This document shows, one piece after another, positions 7,496 to 15,924 of a stretch of 23,253 nt of DNA; positions within the stretch are counted from its first letter, which is position 1; each line of letters opens with the position of its first letter. A program made the position numbers and the translations under genes. This stretch comes from a virus. The notes beneath the pieces are model-generated. The model ran no database searches and was not told the origin of the DNA. It saw only the letters and a program-made list of their open reading frames with translations. Location: the IMG/VR virus record IMGVR_UViG_3300037502_001973, positions 1 to 23,253 of that record. One strand, written 5' to 3'.

Positions 7496-8290
7496 ATGAC
7501 ACAAAACGCCACCGCCACGACAAAGACCGAGGTAAAGTTCCCCGAAGCGCTGCCCGTATCGAAGCAAATCTACTGCGCGCTTCCCTGCTACGGTTCGCAG
7601 ATGACGACCGTATTCACGCAATCGCTGATTCAAACGCTGTTGCGCACGCCGTTTATCGGCAAACTGGATTTCATCACCAACGATTCGCTAGTGTCTCGCG
7701 CCCGCAATACGCTCGCGGCTCGGTTCCTCGATTCGGAATACGATTGGATGCTGTTCCTCGACGTGGACCTTGAGTTCCAGCCGGAGCATATCGCGCGGCT
7801 GTGGCTCCACGGGATCAAAGAGGGCCGCAAGCTGATTGGCGGACTGTACGCGATGAAGCGGGTAATACCGCGTTTCGTGTTCAACCCGGCCGGCAACGAA
7901 AAACCGGACGCGAACGGTGCCTTGCGCGTGCAGGAAGTTGGCACCGGGTTCCTCCTGATCCACCGCAGCGTTTTCGAGACGATGCGCGATAAGATGCCGG
8001 ACATCGCTTACACGACCGACAGCAACCACGCAGGCGGCATCCGCACGGAATGGGACTTCTTCGCGGTCGGGCCGTACAAGTACCCGAACGGGCTTGTCCG
8101 TTATCTGTCGGAGGATTGGTATTTCTGCCAACGGTGGCGCGACCTCGGCGGCGACGTTTGGGCCGATACGAAGATTCAGCTCCGCCACATGGGGCCGCTT
8201 GTGTTTCCGCCTGCTGCGGAGGAGTTGCACGAAGCGGTCAAGGTGTGCCGCGCAATGGGCGCCGCGAATCTGCCAGAGGAAAAGGTTTAA
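7496..8290 (+). CDS. GT-A fold glycosyltransferase
   Basis: The 264-residue protein begins its core with IYCALPCYGS, then NDSLVSRARNTLAARFL and DWMLFLDVDLEF. The DVD at residues 89-91 matches the metal- and nucleotide-sugar-binding DxD of GT-A enzymes. A later SEDWYF (205-210) fits the general-base region, and LRHMG (His231) fits a C-terminal metal ligand. It probably transfers a sugar in the infected cell's cytoplasm; donor and acceptor are unknown. It is inserted between the major capsid and head-tail connector genes in the same orientation, so virion glycosylation is a reasonable inference. Modification of phage DNA or host surface sugars remains possible. No Shine-Dalgarno sequence is seen before the ATG. 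Confidence 0.75.
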   Translation: MTQNATATTKTEVKFPEALPVSKQIYCALPCYGSQMTTVFTQSLIQTLLRTPFIGKLDFITNDSLVSRARNTLAARFLDSEYDWMLFLDVDLEFQPEHIARLWLHGIKEGRKLIGGLYAMKRVIPRFVFNPAGNEKPDANGALRVQEVGTGFLLIHRSVFETMRDKMPDIAYTTDSNHAGGIRTEWDFFAVGPYKYPNGLVRYLSEDWYFCQRWRDLGGDVWADTKIQLRHMGPLVFPPAAEELHEAVKVCRAMGAANLPEEKV

Positions 8291-8305
8291 CCGCTGCCAC
8301 CGCCC

Positions 8306-8641
8306 ATGAGCGCTTTCGATGACATCAACGATCTAGCAGCCGACTTCAATGAGGCGCTTATGGGCGAGTCCTTTTCGTACACGTCGCCCGCGGGCGTCAC
8401 GGTCTCCGGGCTGACTGGCGTGTTCAACCAGGTTGCGGTCGATTACGCCTTTGAGGACTACGCGCAGCGGGCGCAGACCGAAGTAGTGCTTGTGGCCTCC
8501 AAAACGCAATGGGGGGCCACTGTGCCGGCAAACCGCGGGACTATTACCTACGGCGCGATTGGATACAGCATCGAAAAGGTAGACGGAGCCAATACCGGAG
8601 GCGAACCGTGTTTCACGCTCCAGCTCAAGCGGCTGACATGA
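8306..8641 (+). CDS. gpFII-like head-tail attachment protein (putative)
   Basis: The 111-residue protein has a helical N-terminus followed by beta strands (FSYTSPAGVTVSGLTGVFN, EVVLVASKTQW, FTLQLKRLT). It contains an 'I-x-Y-x-I-x-K-V-D' strand before a G-G-E-P loop. Size, strand pattern and position after the head genes match lambda gpFII-type proteins, which form the interface between the completed head and the tail. The stop codon overlaps the next start (ATGA), indicating coupled translation. There is no ribosome site before its own ATG. Confidence 0.6.
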   Translation: MSAFDDINDLAADFNEALMGESFSYTSPAGVTVSGLTGVFNQVAVDYAFEDYAQRAQTEVVLVASKTQWGATVPANRGTITYGAIGYSIEKVDGANTGGEPCFTLQLKRLT

Positions 8642-9459
8642 TCGGATTCAGCGTACAGTCCACGCGGGAAAACGACATCGCCTTCCAGCTCGGGCGTATC
8701 CGCGAATTGGCGCGCAAGGGCATAGTCGATCCGGCAATCGGAACGCTGACGGTGCAGGGCCGGCTCGCAACGGAGGCGTGCATGGAAATGACGCCGTTTA
8801 AGACGATGGGACAGGCGCGCAAAAAGGTAACCGCCGACCTTGAACGCATCTTCAAGCCGCTCGACCCGAAGGAATTTCGGCAACCGCGAATCCGAAACAT
8901 CGTGCGGACCGGCGACAAAAAGGCTTGGGATCACGCGTCCCAATACATGGAAGGCCGGCTGCGGAATACCTACGCGGTCCTGCCTAGCGTGCAGATGCAC
9001 CGCGAAGCCCGCGGAAAGCGTGGGCGCGTCAAAACGAATCCGCGAGCGTACAACAACGTGACGCTGTGGCCGGAGCGGGCGCAATTCCGCACGGTCCTTA
9101 ACGCGGCGATGGCAAACGTAGGCTGGGCGCGGGCAGGCTGGCTGCGCGCATACCGCGGACTTGGTGGCACGCGGGCGCCGGCATGGGTCACGCGGCACAG
9201 CTCGGCACCGGGCGACTTTGAGGACGGGCGCAACGATCCGACGATGCCCTACGTTGGCGCGTCGAACGCGACCAAGTATTTCACGCAGCGCGACGACAAC
9301 GGCGGGCAGCGGCTCGTATGGGCGGCAATGCGCAAACGCGAAAGCGCGATGCGGCGTTATTACGAGGAGATGATGCGGCTTGCGTCAGAGGGCACGCTGA
9401 CGCCGTTTCAGGCGCAGCAAGCGCAGATTGGCGCCGCGTTCTTCCAAGAGGCCGCTTGA
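8638..9459 (+). CDS. Tail completion/neck protein (gpZ position)
   Basis: I choose the ATG at 8638, which overlaps the previous stop in an ATGA, rather than an upstream in-frame start inside the preceding gene. The 273-residue product is basic and Arg/Ala/Tyr-rich, with a segment of Lys/Arg residues (GQARKKVTADLERIF) and no enzymatic motif. Being between the FII-like and U-position proteins suggests the gpZ/neck role, finishing the tail's head-proximal end. The assignment is from gene order; family membership is not evident by eye. A minor head protein is an alternative. Confidence 0.45.
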   Translation: MIGFSVQSTRENDIAFQLGRIRELARKGIVDPAIGTLTVQGRLATEACMEMTPFKTMGQARKKVTADLERIFKPLDPKEFRQPRIRNIVRTGDKKAWDHASQYMEGRLRNTYAVLPSVQMHREARGKRGRVKTNPRAYNNVTLWPERAQFRTVLNAAMANVGWARAGWLRAYRGLGGTRAPAWVTRHSSAPGDFEDGRNDPTMPYVGASNATKYFTQRDDNGGQRLVWAAMRKRESAMRRYYEEMMRLASEGTLTPFQAQQAQIGAAFFQEAA

Positions 9460-9475
9460 CCCGACCCGCTTTGAT

Positions 9476-9973
9476 ATGGCCGCACCTACAAACGCCGCGC
9501 TGCTGGACTACGAGGGCAACATTGAGGACGCCGTTGCCACCTATCTTGCGGCTTCGCTGGCGAGCACGCAGATTCTTACCTCGCGCACGATCCTTTCGAC
9601 CAGCGGGACGCTTAGCACGCCGCGGGTGACGGTTAGCGTGCAAGTCGGCGGCACGAATCCAAACCAGCAAAACAACCGCACGACGGACGGCGGCGAATAC
9701 GATTCGCACAAGCTGGCGACTCTCAGCCTTGATTGCACGGTGCGGCGCGATGCGAGCGGGCAATCGCTCGGCACTCTGCGCGGAAGCGTGCGCGTGGCGA
9801 TGCTACAAGCTACGGCGGCGCTAACGGCGGTCAACTTGCCGTATTATCAGATCATTACCCTGCGCGAATCGGCTTCGGCAATGGCGAGCGATGCCGTAAA
9901 CGACGAGATTTCGCATACGCTCTCCTACCAGTTGGAGTTCTTCATCAAGCCCGATCAATGGGCCGCCAGTTGA
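9476..9973 (+). CDS. Tail terminator-like protein (gpU position)
   Basis: The 165-residue protein (ATG at 9476 chosen, since upstream in-frame codons overlap the previous gene) opens with LLDYEGNIEDAVATYLAASL, a helix typical of tail-terminator proteins. It continues with alternating strands (VTVSVQVGG, LDCTVRRDASG) and ends YQLEFFIKPDQWAAS. Tail terminators cap the tube after it reaches the length set by the tape measure. Position immediately before the tail tube gene supports this. No ribosome site is visible at 9476. Confidence 0.5.
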   Translation: MAAPTNAALLDYEGNIEDAVATYLAASLASTQILTSRTILSTSGTLSTPRVTVSVQVGGTNPNQQNNRTTDGGEYDSHKLATLSLDCTVRRDASGQSLGTLRGSVRVAMLQATAALTAVNLPYYQIITLRESASAMASDAVNDEISHTLSYQLEFFIKPDQWAAS

Positions 9974-10023
9974 CGCCTGCGCGCTTTTCAAGGTTTTCCG
10001 CGAACATTTAACCACCCGCTCCC

Positions 10024-10386
10024 ATGCCCTATTCTGACGGCACTTTCCCCTCTGGCTCGCCCACGGTCACCATCAACAGCGTTGCGTACAAGGCCAACAG
10101 CTTCACGGTCAACAAGCCGGCGAACACGGTGAACATCACCGACAACAACGGCGACCCGTCCGGCGCGCTTTCGTTCAAACAGCCGTACACCGGAACCGCG
10201 GAGGTCCAGTTCTCGGCGTCGAATATCGCCGAGCCGACGACCGCCGCGGAGAACAGCACGACCGGCACCTTCGTCGCGAACATCGAAGGCGGCAACGTAA
10301 ACGTGTTTATCACCGCGGTCACGATCAACAAGCCGAAGGACGCTCCCTGGACGGCCTCGCTTACTTGGCAGGAGAAGATTAACTAA
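10024..10386 (+). CDS. Major tail tube protein (putative)
   Basis: The 120-residue protein is almost entirely beta-type (TVTINSVAYKANSFTVNKPA, TAEVQFSASN, NVNVFITAVTINKP). It ends in a WTASLTWQEKIN strand, as in tail-tube subunits. It precedes the chaperone and tape-measure genes, the canonical order. Rings of such subunits form the tail tube. Codon use is C-rich, in keeping with an abundant virion protein. The first seven residues (MPYSDGT) are the same as those of the 605-residue protein encoded at 12506. Confidence 0.6.
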   Translation: MPYSDGTFPSGSPTVTINSVAYKANSFTVNKPANTVNITDNNGDPSGALSFKQPYTGTAEVQFSASNIAEPTTAAENSTTGTFVANIEGGNVNVFITAVTINKPKDAPWTASLTWQEKIN

Positions 10387-10413
10387 GCGGCGCCGCACGT
10401 CGGCGTTCTGGCG

Positions 10414-11055
10414 ATGTCTGGCTTCGTTGAAATCCCAGGCTTTGCCGAGGCGGTAAAGCACGAGCAGCAGGTGCGCCGGCAGGCTTTTGCGGGCGTGCCT
10501 GTTCGCATTTGCGGGGTTTTGGTGCGCGACCTGACCCTTCGTGACCTTGAGGTTTTGGAGGAGCTGGAAAACGGTTTCTTCTGCCCGTGGCGCTTCGATA
10601 CGGACTTCGAGTTTCTGGCCCACTGCGCGCAGCTTGTGTGGTATCTTTCGGACTGTCCGAAACCCAAAGGCGATTCGCCGCTTTCGTGGGGCTACATCGT
10701 GGCAAACGCCGAGCGGAAAAAGCTGAACCTGCGGCTGGCGCGGCACCCGGATCGGCTGGCAAAAGACACGACCGCCTACCTCAAGCGGCAGTTCATGGAC
10801 GCGCCGAAGGGCCAGACCGGGCACGTCGCCCAATGCGCGACCGCGGCGGGCGTGGCGTACATTCTCGATGCGCTGGCGGCGGGCGGCTACGCGGCGGACA
10901 TTGACCGTTTGATGGCGATGCCGCTCCCGCAGGTCTGGCAACTCGTGCGCCTAGTGCAGCGGCGCGTGTTCGGCCAGACGCTCACCAACCCATCCGACAA
11001 GCTGGCGACGGACTACCTCGCGCAGATGGCGCACCAAAAGCAGGGCAACAACTGA
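10414..11055 (+). CDS. Tail assembly chaperone-like protein
   Basis: The 213-residue mainly helical protein sits between the tail tube and tape-measure genes, the position of lambda gpG-type chaperones that keep the tape measure soluble. Features include VRICGVLVRDLTLRDLEVLEELENGF and a C-terminal helix ending in a charged QMAHQKQGNN. Many chaperone genes produce a longer G-T form by programmed frameshift. I see no convincing slippery heptamer near the 3' end and no long continuation frame, so none is annotated. It ends seven bases before the next start. Confidence 0.5.
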   Translation: MSGFVEIPGFAEAVKHEQQVRRQAFAGVPVRICGVLVRDLTLRDLEVLEELENGFFCPWRFDTDFEFLAHCAQLVWYLSDCPKPKGDSPLSWGYIVANAERKKLNLRLARHPDRLAKDTTAYLKRQFMDAPKGQTGHVAQCATAAGVAYILDALAAGGYAADIDRLMAMPLPQVWQLVRLVQRRVFGQTLTNPSDKLATDYLAQMAHQKQGNN

Positions 11056-11062
11056 CACGGCA

Positions 11063-12493
11063 ATGGCTACTTTCGGCGTAGGCTTCAAACTCACGGCGGA
11101 TGCCTCCCAATTCCAACGGGAGATGCGCGAAGCCGTAGACGCGGGCAAGAAGGTCAAAAGCACCTTTGAGACCATCGGCATCTCGCTTGGGCCGGGCATC
11201 GGCTTGGCGCTGCTGGCTCGCTCCTTTATCAATCTCGCCAACGCGGCGCAGCAGGCGCGCGACGAAGCCAGGGCGGCGGGCATGGAAATCGACAAGTCCG
11301 TCGAAAGCGTGGCGGCGTTCGGCGACGGGCTAGACTCGCTGAAAAAGGGCGTGGTCAACTTTGGCATCGAGGCGCTGTCGATCTTCACCCGCGTCGGCGA
11401 AGAGTTGGGACGTGGCTGGCTGACTTGGACCGAAGGCGCCACAGCGCAAAGCGCAAAGGCCGCGGAGAACATCAGCCGCGACGCCGAGGAGAACATCAAA
11501 CGTATCGCCGCCGCCCGCGCCAAGTTCTTGGCCGACGAAGCGAAGAACATCGAAGCCGCGGAAGCGAAGATTGCGCAAATCCGCGAGGCGCGAGCGATGA
11601 AGGAAATGGACAGCGAGCAGCGGTTGCAGAAGTTGCTCGCCGAGCGCGAGACCATCAGCACGCAGCTTGCGGCGACGGACGAGAAATCGCTAAAGGCGCG
11701 GCAGCTCCGCGTGCAGATCGAGGAATCGCTTACGAAGGAGGCCGAGCTTCGGGCGCAAATGGAGAAACAGGCGGCGGAAGAAGACGCCAAGACGCAAAAG
11801 GCCATCAGCGAAGTTGAGCAGCAGCGGGAAAAGAATCAGGAGCGAATCTTGGCGCTCAAGTATCAGGCGCTTCCGCCGGAGCAAAAGATCGCGCAGCTTA
11901 CGAAAGAGCAGGCCGACCTTGTTTCCGGTATCGCGCGGCTGAAGCAGGCCGGGCAGGATACGTCTGCGCTGGAAGTCCTGCTGCTTGAAAAGCAGGCCGA
12001 GCTTGCGACGTTGCGGCTTGGCGTGGAAAAGGAGCTGACCGCCGAGGGCGAAAAGCAGGCGGTTGCGGAGGAGCGAAAGGCGAAAGCGAAGTCCGCTTTC
12101 GGGCTCGGCCCTATCCGCACTTCCGCGCAATTCGGCGAGTCGAGCGACGAGGCGCTGCGGCAACTGGCGCAGGCCAACCGGCAACTTGCGAACGAGATTC
12201 GCAACCCGGCGCTTGGCGGCGGCACGTTCAACAACGGCGAGGCGGCGCGGCTTGAGTTCGAGGCGCGCAACGCGGAAAACGAGATTCGGTTCCGCGAATC
12301 GCTGCGGCGCGATTTTCAGCTCGGCGGCGAGGACTTGGCGCGTCGCAACTTCAAGGGTGACCCGCTGGCGTTCGATGCCGTGTTCGCGCGCTTCGTTGAC
12401 GACGCCCGCGACTCAAAGGAGATCGCCCGCGAGCAGACGGACCAACTGAAAGACCTGAACGAACGGCTGCGCCGGGCCGGCTTCGGCAAGTAA
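11063..12493 (+). CDS. Tape measure protein (short)
   Basis: The N-terminus (FGVGFKLTADASQFQREMREAVDAGKKV) has the typical opening of tape-measure proteins. It is followed by a hydrophobic stretch (~residues 50-75) and a long Ala/Glu/Lys/Gln-rich coiled coil (~140-360). At 476 residues it is well under lambda H (853), so a comparatively short tail is expected if length scales as usual. The last ~60 residues are charged and helical. No peptidase or lysozyme domain is apparent. There is no ribosome site before the ATG. Confidence 0.65.
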   Translation: MATFGVGFKLTADASQFQREMREAVDAGKKVKSTFETIGISLGPGIGLALLARSFINLANAAQQARDEARAAGMEIDKSVESVAAFGDGLDSLKKGVVNFGIEALSIFTRVGEELGRGWLTWTEGATAQSAKAAENISRDAEENIKRIAAARAKFLADEAKNIEAAEAKIAQIREARAMKEMDSEQRLQKLLAERETISTQLAATDEKSLKARQLRVQIEESLTKEAELRAQMEKQAAEEDAKTQKAISEVEQQREKNQERILALKYQALPPEQKIAQLTKEQADLVSGIARLKQAGQDTSALEVLLLEKQAELATLRLGVEKELTAEGEKQAVAEERKAKAKSAFGLGPIRTSAQFGESSDEALRQLAQANRQLANEIRNPALGGGTFNNGEAARLEFEARNAENEIRFRESLRRDFQLGGEDLARRNFKGDPLAFDAVFARFVDDARDSKEIAREQTDQLKDLNERLRRAGFGK

Positions 12494-12505
12494 CCACGCG
12501 ACGAC

Positions 12506-14323
12506 ATGCCATATTCAGACGGCACATACACTTCCGCGGTGCAGAACGGGCCGAAGCGCACGTTTTACCCGTTTCTCAACTCGCCGACGAAGGACAGCAC
12601 GACGAAGGGCACGGTCCGCAATTACGTTGTCCTTCCGGGCAGCTATTCGCCCGCGGCTGCGCTGACGACCGACCCCGACGACGCGACGCAATACCTGATC
12701 GAAGAAAGCGAGCTTTCCGTAGAGGGCGGCGTGGGCCGGTTCGCGCGCACGTTTTGCAAGGTGCCGGGCACGCAGACGGTGCCGACTAGCGTGGCGGTTT
12801 CCAAGCCGCAGATTCCGGGCGATGACACTTTCCCGAAGGTCATAGGCAGCTACCTTGTGACGCAGCCGGACACGACGCTTCCGCGATTCGATGCGTATTA
12901 TAGGCAGACCGTCACCAGCGACACGGGCGCACCGGGCTTTTACCCGACCGGCGGGACGTACACGCTGACATTTGCCGGCAACACGACCGGCGCGCTGAAC
13001 TACAACGACAGCGCGGCGACGGTGGAAACGGCGCTCGATGCGCTAACCAGCGTGAACAACCGCGGCGGATGCACGGTTACCGGCTCCTACAACTCTGCGG
13101 GCGGGCTCGTTGTGACTTTCGCCAGTTACGCGCAAATCACGATTGCGAGCGGATCGCTGACTGGCACCGGCACGCTTACGGAAATTGAAAGCCTGTCGAA
13201 TTCTGGATATTCTCAAACAGTTGGCGCATACTTTGTTCCGACCGCCTACACGCCTACGGCGGACATGTCGCTTTTGACTTATTCTTTTGGAGCCCCGCTG
13301 CTTTCTACATCTTCGCCGTCATCAAATATCAGGCAATACGAAATTTTCCTGTCCCCTTATGGTGGCAACTTTACGGGTGGAACATATACGCTCACAATAA
13401 ACGGCAACACGACATCCGCAATCGCCTACAACTCGACATTTGCTCAGGTTGCTACCGCCCTTAATAATTTGGGGATAGGTACATTTTCCGTCGTTGCTGG
13501 CCTTTCTTCTGGAACCTCTACTCCGCTTTCTAGTGATGCCCGCTTAATTCAAGCCCAAATCATTTTTGAGGATGCGCCACCCACCGGAGGCACCTTCACG
13601 CTAACCGTAGGCGCCGATACAACCGCATCAATCGACTACGATGCCACGGCCTCGGAGGTTCAAACCGCGCTAAACCTGCTTACATCCGTCACCAACCGCG
13701 GCGGATGCACGGTGTCTGGCGAGATTCAAACGGGCTTTGCCATCGCGTTTGCAAACGCGGTAATGACGGCAAACTCCGCGTCGCTCACTCCAGCAGGCTC
13801 CACAGCAACGCCGAGCATTACGGACGGCAGCATCGGGCGCACGCAGAAGATTGTTTTCGCATCATCCTCCGCGACGCGAGACCTCTATTGCGCCAACCAC
13901 GGGTTGACCACGGCCAACACGCTTTTCCTCAAAAGCGGATCGACCTACTACGCTGGCATTCTCGGCTCCAAGTTCATTGTTCCCGACGCGAATACGATTC
14001 GCTTGCTTGTCGCGGCCTCGGACGATTACGCGGCTGCCGGCACGATTACCGAGCTGGGCGGGCGTACAAAAGCCAGTTACCAGCCCGGAAGCGTGCTGAT
14101 TCCAGGATCGCAGATCACGAACTTCTACTTGCCCGGCGTGACATCCGGCATCACGACCGCCGCAGACATTCCCATCCCTAGCAGCGCGGCCAACGATACC
14201 GACTTGCTGCTGGCGATCTTCTCCGGCTCCTCAACGATCAACACCAACGTCGGCCAGCTCCAACCGTGGCGCGGGCCTATCCTGTCGCTGACCTATGAGC
14301 AGGTGTCAGCGGCCAACGTATGA
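12506..14323 (+). CDS. Distal tail protein with three beta repeats
   Basis: The 605-residue protein contains three ~60-residue modules beginning GGTYTLTFAGNTT (~149), GGTYTLTINGNTT (~291) and GGTFTLTVGADTT (~361). Each continues with a Y-N/D-x-x-A...V-x-x-A-L helix and a second beta part. Modules of this kind recur in very large bacterial surface proteins, so a receptor- or matrix-binding role is plausible. The first residues (MPYSDGT) match the tail tube protein's start, which may mean a shared assembly peptide. Module 2 lies in a markedly AT-richer stretch. The stop overlaps the next ATG (ATGA). No known tail-tip family is recognisable. Confidence 0.5.
   Translation: MPYSDGTYTSAVQNGPKRTFYPFLNSPTKDSTTKGTVRNYVVLPGSYSPAAALTTDPDDATQYLIEESELSVEGGVGRFARTFCKVPGTQTVPTSVAVSKPQIPGDDTFPKVIGSYLVTQPDTTLPRFDAYYRQTVTSDTGAPGFYPTGGTYTLTFAGNTTGALNYNDSAATVETALDALTSVNNRGGCTVTGSYNSAGGLVVTFASYAQITIASGSLTGTGTLTEIESLSNSGYSQTVGAYFVPTAYTPTADMSLLTYSFGAPLLSTSSPSSNIRQYEIFLSPYGGNFTGGTYTLTINGNTTSAIAYNSTFAQVATALNNLGIGTFSVVAGLSSGTSTPLSSDARLIQAQIIFEDAPPTGGTFTLTVGADTTASIDYDATASEVQTALNLLTSVTNRGGCTVSGEIQTGFAIAFANAVMTANSASLTPAGSTATPSITDGSIGRTQKIVFASSSATRDLYCANHGLTTANTLFLKSGSTYYAGILGSKFIVPDANTIRLLVAASDDYAAAGTITELGGRTKASYQPGSVLIPGSQITNFYLPGVTSGITTAADIPIPSSAANDTDLLLAIFSGSSTINTNVGQLQPWRGPILSLTYEQVSAANV
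13196..13580 (+). other. AT-richer inserted segment in tail gene
   Basis: This stretch is visibly lower in GC than its flanks; for example 13321-13380 has 26 G/C of 60, against a typical ~60% or more around it. Codons shift to TTT, ATT, CTT and AAT types. The segment encodes the second beta repeat and its linker. Repeats 1 and 3, on either side, share an exact 20-base sequence (13058-13077 and 13694-13713) that repeat 2 lacks. This suggests the middle module came from another source. Confidence 0.65.
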
Positions 14324-14613
14324 GCCAGATTCCGCAACCGCCGCGGGACGACGTGTTGCCGTGGTTCCTGCAAAATCCGCAGGTTCCGGCGGAAACGGTT
14401 GGCGCCGTGAACAAGTTGCTGCGCGTGCGCGTAGTCGTGCGCACCGCGGGCACTAGCTCACTTCTTATCAGCGATTCAGAGGCCGTTTTGACTATCTCCA
14501 CCAAAGACGTGGACTTGGGCACCATCACGGGATCCAAGGCCGGTAATGCGGCTTTGACGAACCTTCTAGGCGCATTGCGGCGCGTGTTTACGCTCACCGA
14601 TACGACGAGTTGA
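14320..14613 (+). CDS. Small hypothetical tail-region protein (97 aa)
   Basis: The ATG overlaps the previous gene's stop (ATGA), so the two are probably co-translated. The product starts with a Pro-rich segment (MSQIPQPPRDDVLPWFLQNP). It continues with short helices and beta strands (RVRVVVRTAG, AVLTISTKDVDL) and ends GALRRVFTLTDTTS. No transmembrane segment or enzymatic motif is visible. Its place among distal-tail genes suggests a small virion or assembly component, but the family is not recognised. Confidence 0.5.
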   Translation: MSQIPQPPRDDVLPWFLQNPQVPAETVGAVNKLLRVRVVVRTAGTSSLLISDSEAVLTISTKDVDLGTITGSKAGNAALTNLLGALRRVFTLTDTTS

Positions 14614-14635
14614 CGAGTCCCCTAACTTTTGAGCT

Positions 14636-15895
14636 ATGGCGCGCAACGACGTTTACCTTTACACTAACGCGACCTCTCCCGCGGATGCGGTCGTCACGGC
14701 TCAACAGGACACGACAGCGGCAACCGCGCCCGACTTGGTTCTCGGGGACGCGCCGCTGTTCAATTTCCGGTTCACGGACGGTACCGGGAGCTGGCCGAGC
14801 TGGGCAGGAGACAGTAGCTACACGGTAACATGGGCGCTGAGTCAGAGCGTAGCCGGCGACGAGCCTCCGCTTGCCCTGCAAACGCAGGCAACCGCAATCA
14901 CGGGCGGATGGTCGATCCGGCTCCCGGTTAATACGGGCGCGCTGGCGAATGCACTCGGCGCCAAATACGTGCCGCAGGATTTCCCGGTTGTGCGGCTGTG
15001 GCAGCATATCCGCGTCACGGACTCGGACGGCTACCCGGTCACGTATGCGCTTATCCGCACCAACGTCCGGCTGCGCGCAATCTCCGACACGCAGCAGACG
15101 CCGAACTCCCCGCTGCCGAGTGGCACGTCCGCGGTCCTCGTCGATTCCTCCGGCGTGCTGGTTTCGCCGACCAACTTTTTCGAGGCCAATCTCCGCTCGT
15201 CGCTGACTGTGCCGGTGGCCTATATCGCCGGAAGCGCAACCGACGAACAGGGTTACGGCGGATTCACGGCTCCGGTCGCCATGACCGTGCTTGGCGTGCA
15301 GCTCACCGCGCAGACCGCGCCGGTCGGCTCCGCGCTAACGGTCGATCTGACGGACGGCAACGGCAGCGAGCTTTCGCTTGTGTCCACGCTCGCCGCGGGA
15401 TCGCAGCACCAGCAGACCACGTTCGGCACCGCCTATTCGCTCGCCGCAGGCGGCGTGCTTAAGGTCAGGGTCAAGAGCGTCGGCAGCACCACGCCGGGCG
15501 GTTACGTGGCGGTCAACCTCGTGTGCCGGTTTGCCAACTCGGCGGATGCGGGCAAAGCCTATCCGCTCGCGGGCGTTTTCTTCGGCACCGCGACCGACGA
15601 GCAGACGTTCGGCGGCTTCACCGCAATCGTGCCGACGGACATTCTCGGAATCCAACTTTCCGCGCAGGTCGCGCCGGTCGGATCCGACATCACGGTTGAC
15701 CTCGTAGATTCCAACGGCACCGAGCTGGGCACCCTCGGCACGCTCGCAGCCGGCAGCAAGTACCAGGCGACCGACTTCGCCACCGTGACCGCGCTAGCCG
15801 CGTCCGATTACGTGCGGCTTAAAATCAAATCAGTCGGCAGCAGCACCGCGGGCGCCTACCTCACCGCTACGCTCGTCACCCGTCCCACCGCTTGA
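14636..15895 (+). CDS. Tail/adhesin protein with tandem duplicated domain
   Basis: The 419-residue protein has an N-terminal part (to ~190) with FNFRFTDGTGSW and a WSIRLPVNTGALANAL region. Two ~100-residue repeats follow (about 195-298 and 312-416). Each repeat runs: F-x-G-x-A-T-D-E-Q-x-x-G-G-F-T-A, L-G-V/I-Q-L, A-P-V-G-S, T-V-D-L, then K-S-V-G-S-x-T. Duplicated beta-sandwich domains of this kind suit multivalent receptor or surface binding. Neighbouring genes are also repetitive virion-type proteins. No signal peptide is present, unlike the next gene. Confidence 0.5.
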   Translation: MARNDVYLYTNATSPADAVVTAQQDTTAATAPDLVLGDAPLFNFRFTDGTGSWPSWAGDSSYTVTWALSQSVAGDEPPLALQTQATAITGGWSIRLPVNTGALANALGAKYVPQDFPVVRLWQHIRVTDSDGYPVTYALIRTNVRLRAISDTQQTPNSPLPSGTSAVLVDSSGVLVSPTNFFEANLRSSLTVPVAYIAGSATDEQGYGGFTAPVAMTVLGVQLTAQTAPVGSALTVDLTDGNGSELSLVSTLAAGSQHQQTTFGTAYSLAAGGVLKVRVKSVGSTTPGGYVAVNLVCRFANSADAGKAYPLAGVFFGTATDEQTFGGFTAIVPTDILGIQLSAQVAPVGSDITVDLVDSNGTELGTLGTLAAGSKYQATDFATVTALAASDYVRLKIKSVGSSTAGAYLTATLVTRPTA

Positions 15896-15924
15896 CCGTT
15901 CCGCCTATGCACAAGATTCACGCC

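Noticed and set aside
9988-10941. 317-codon leftward frame across tail tube and chaperone genes
   Set aside because: Arg/Val-rich shadow with no motif; both opposite-strand genes fit conserved phage order.
11030-11062. Possible slippery site for a chaperone frameshift (CCAAAAG)
   Set aside because: Not in the X-XXY-YYZ register and no long frame continues past it.
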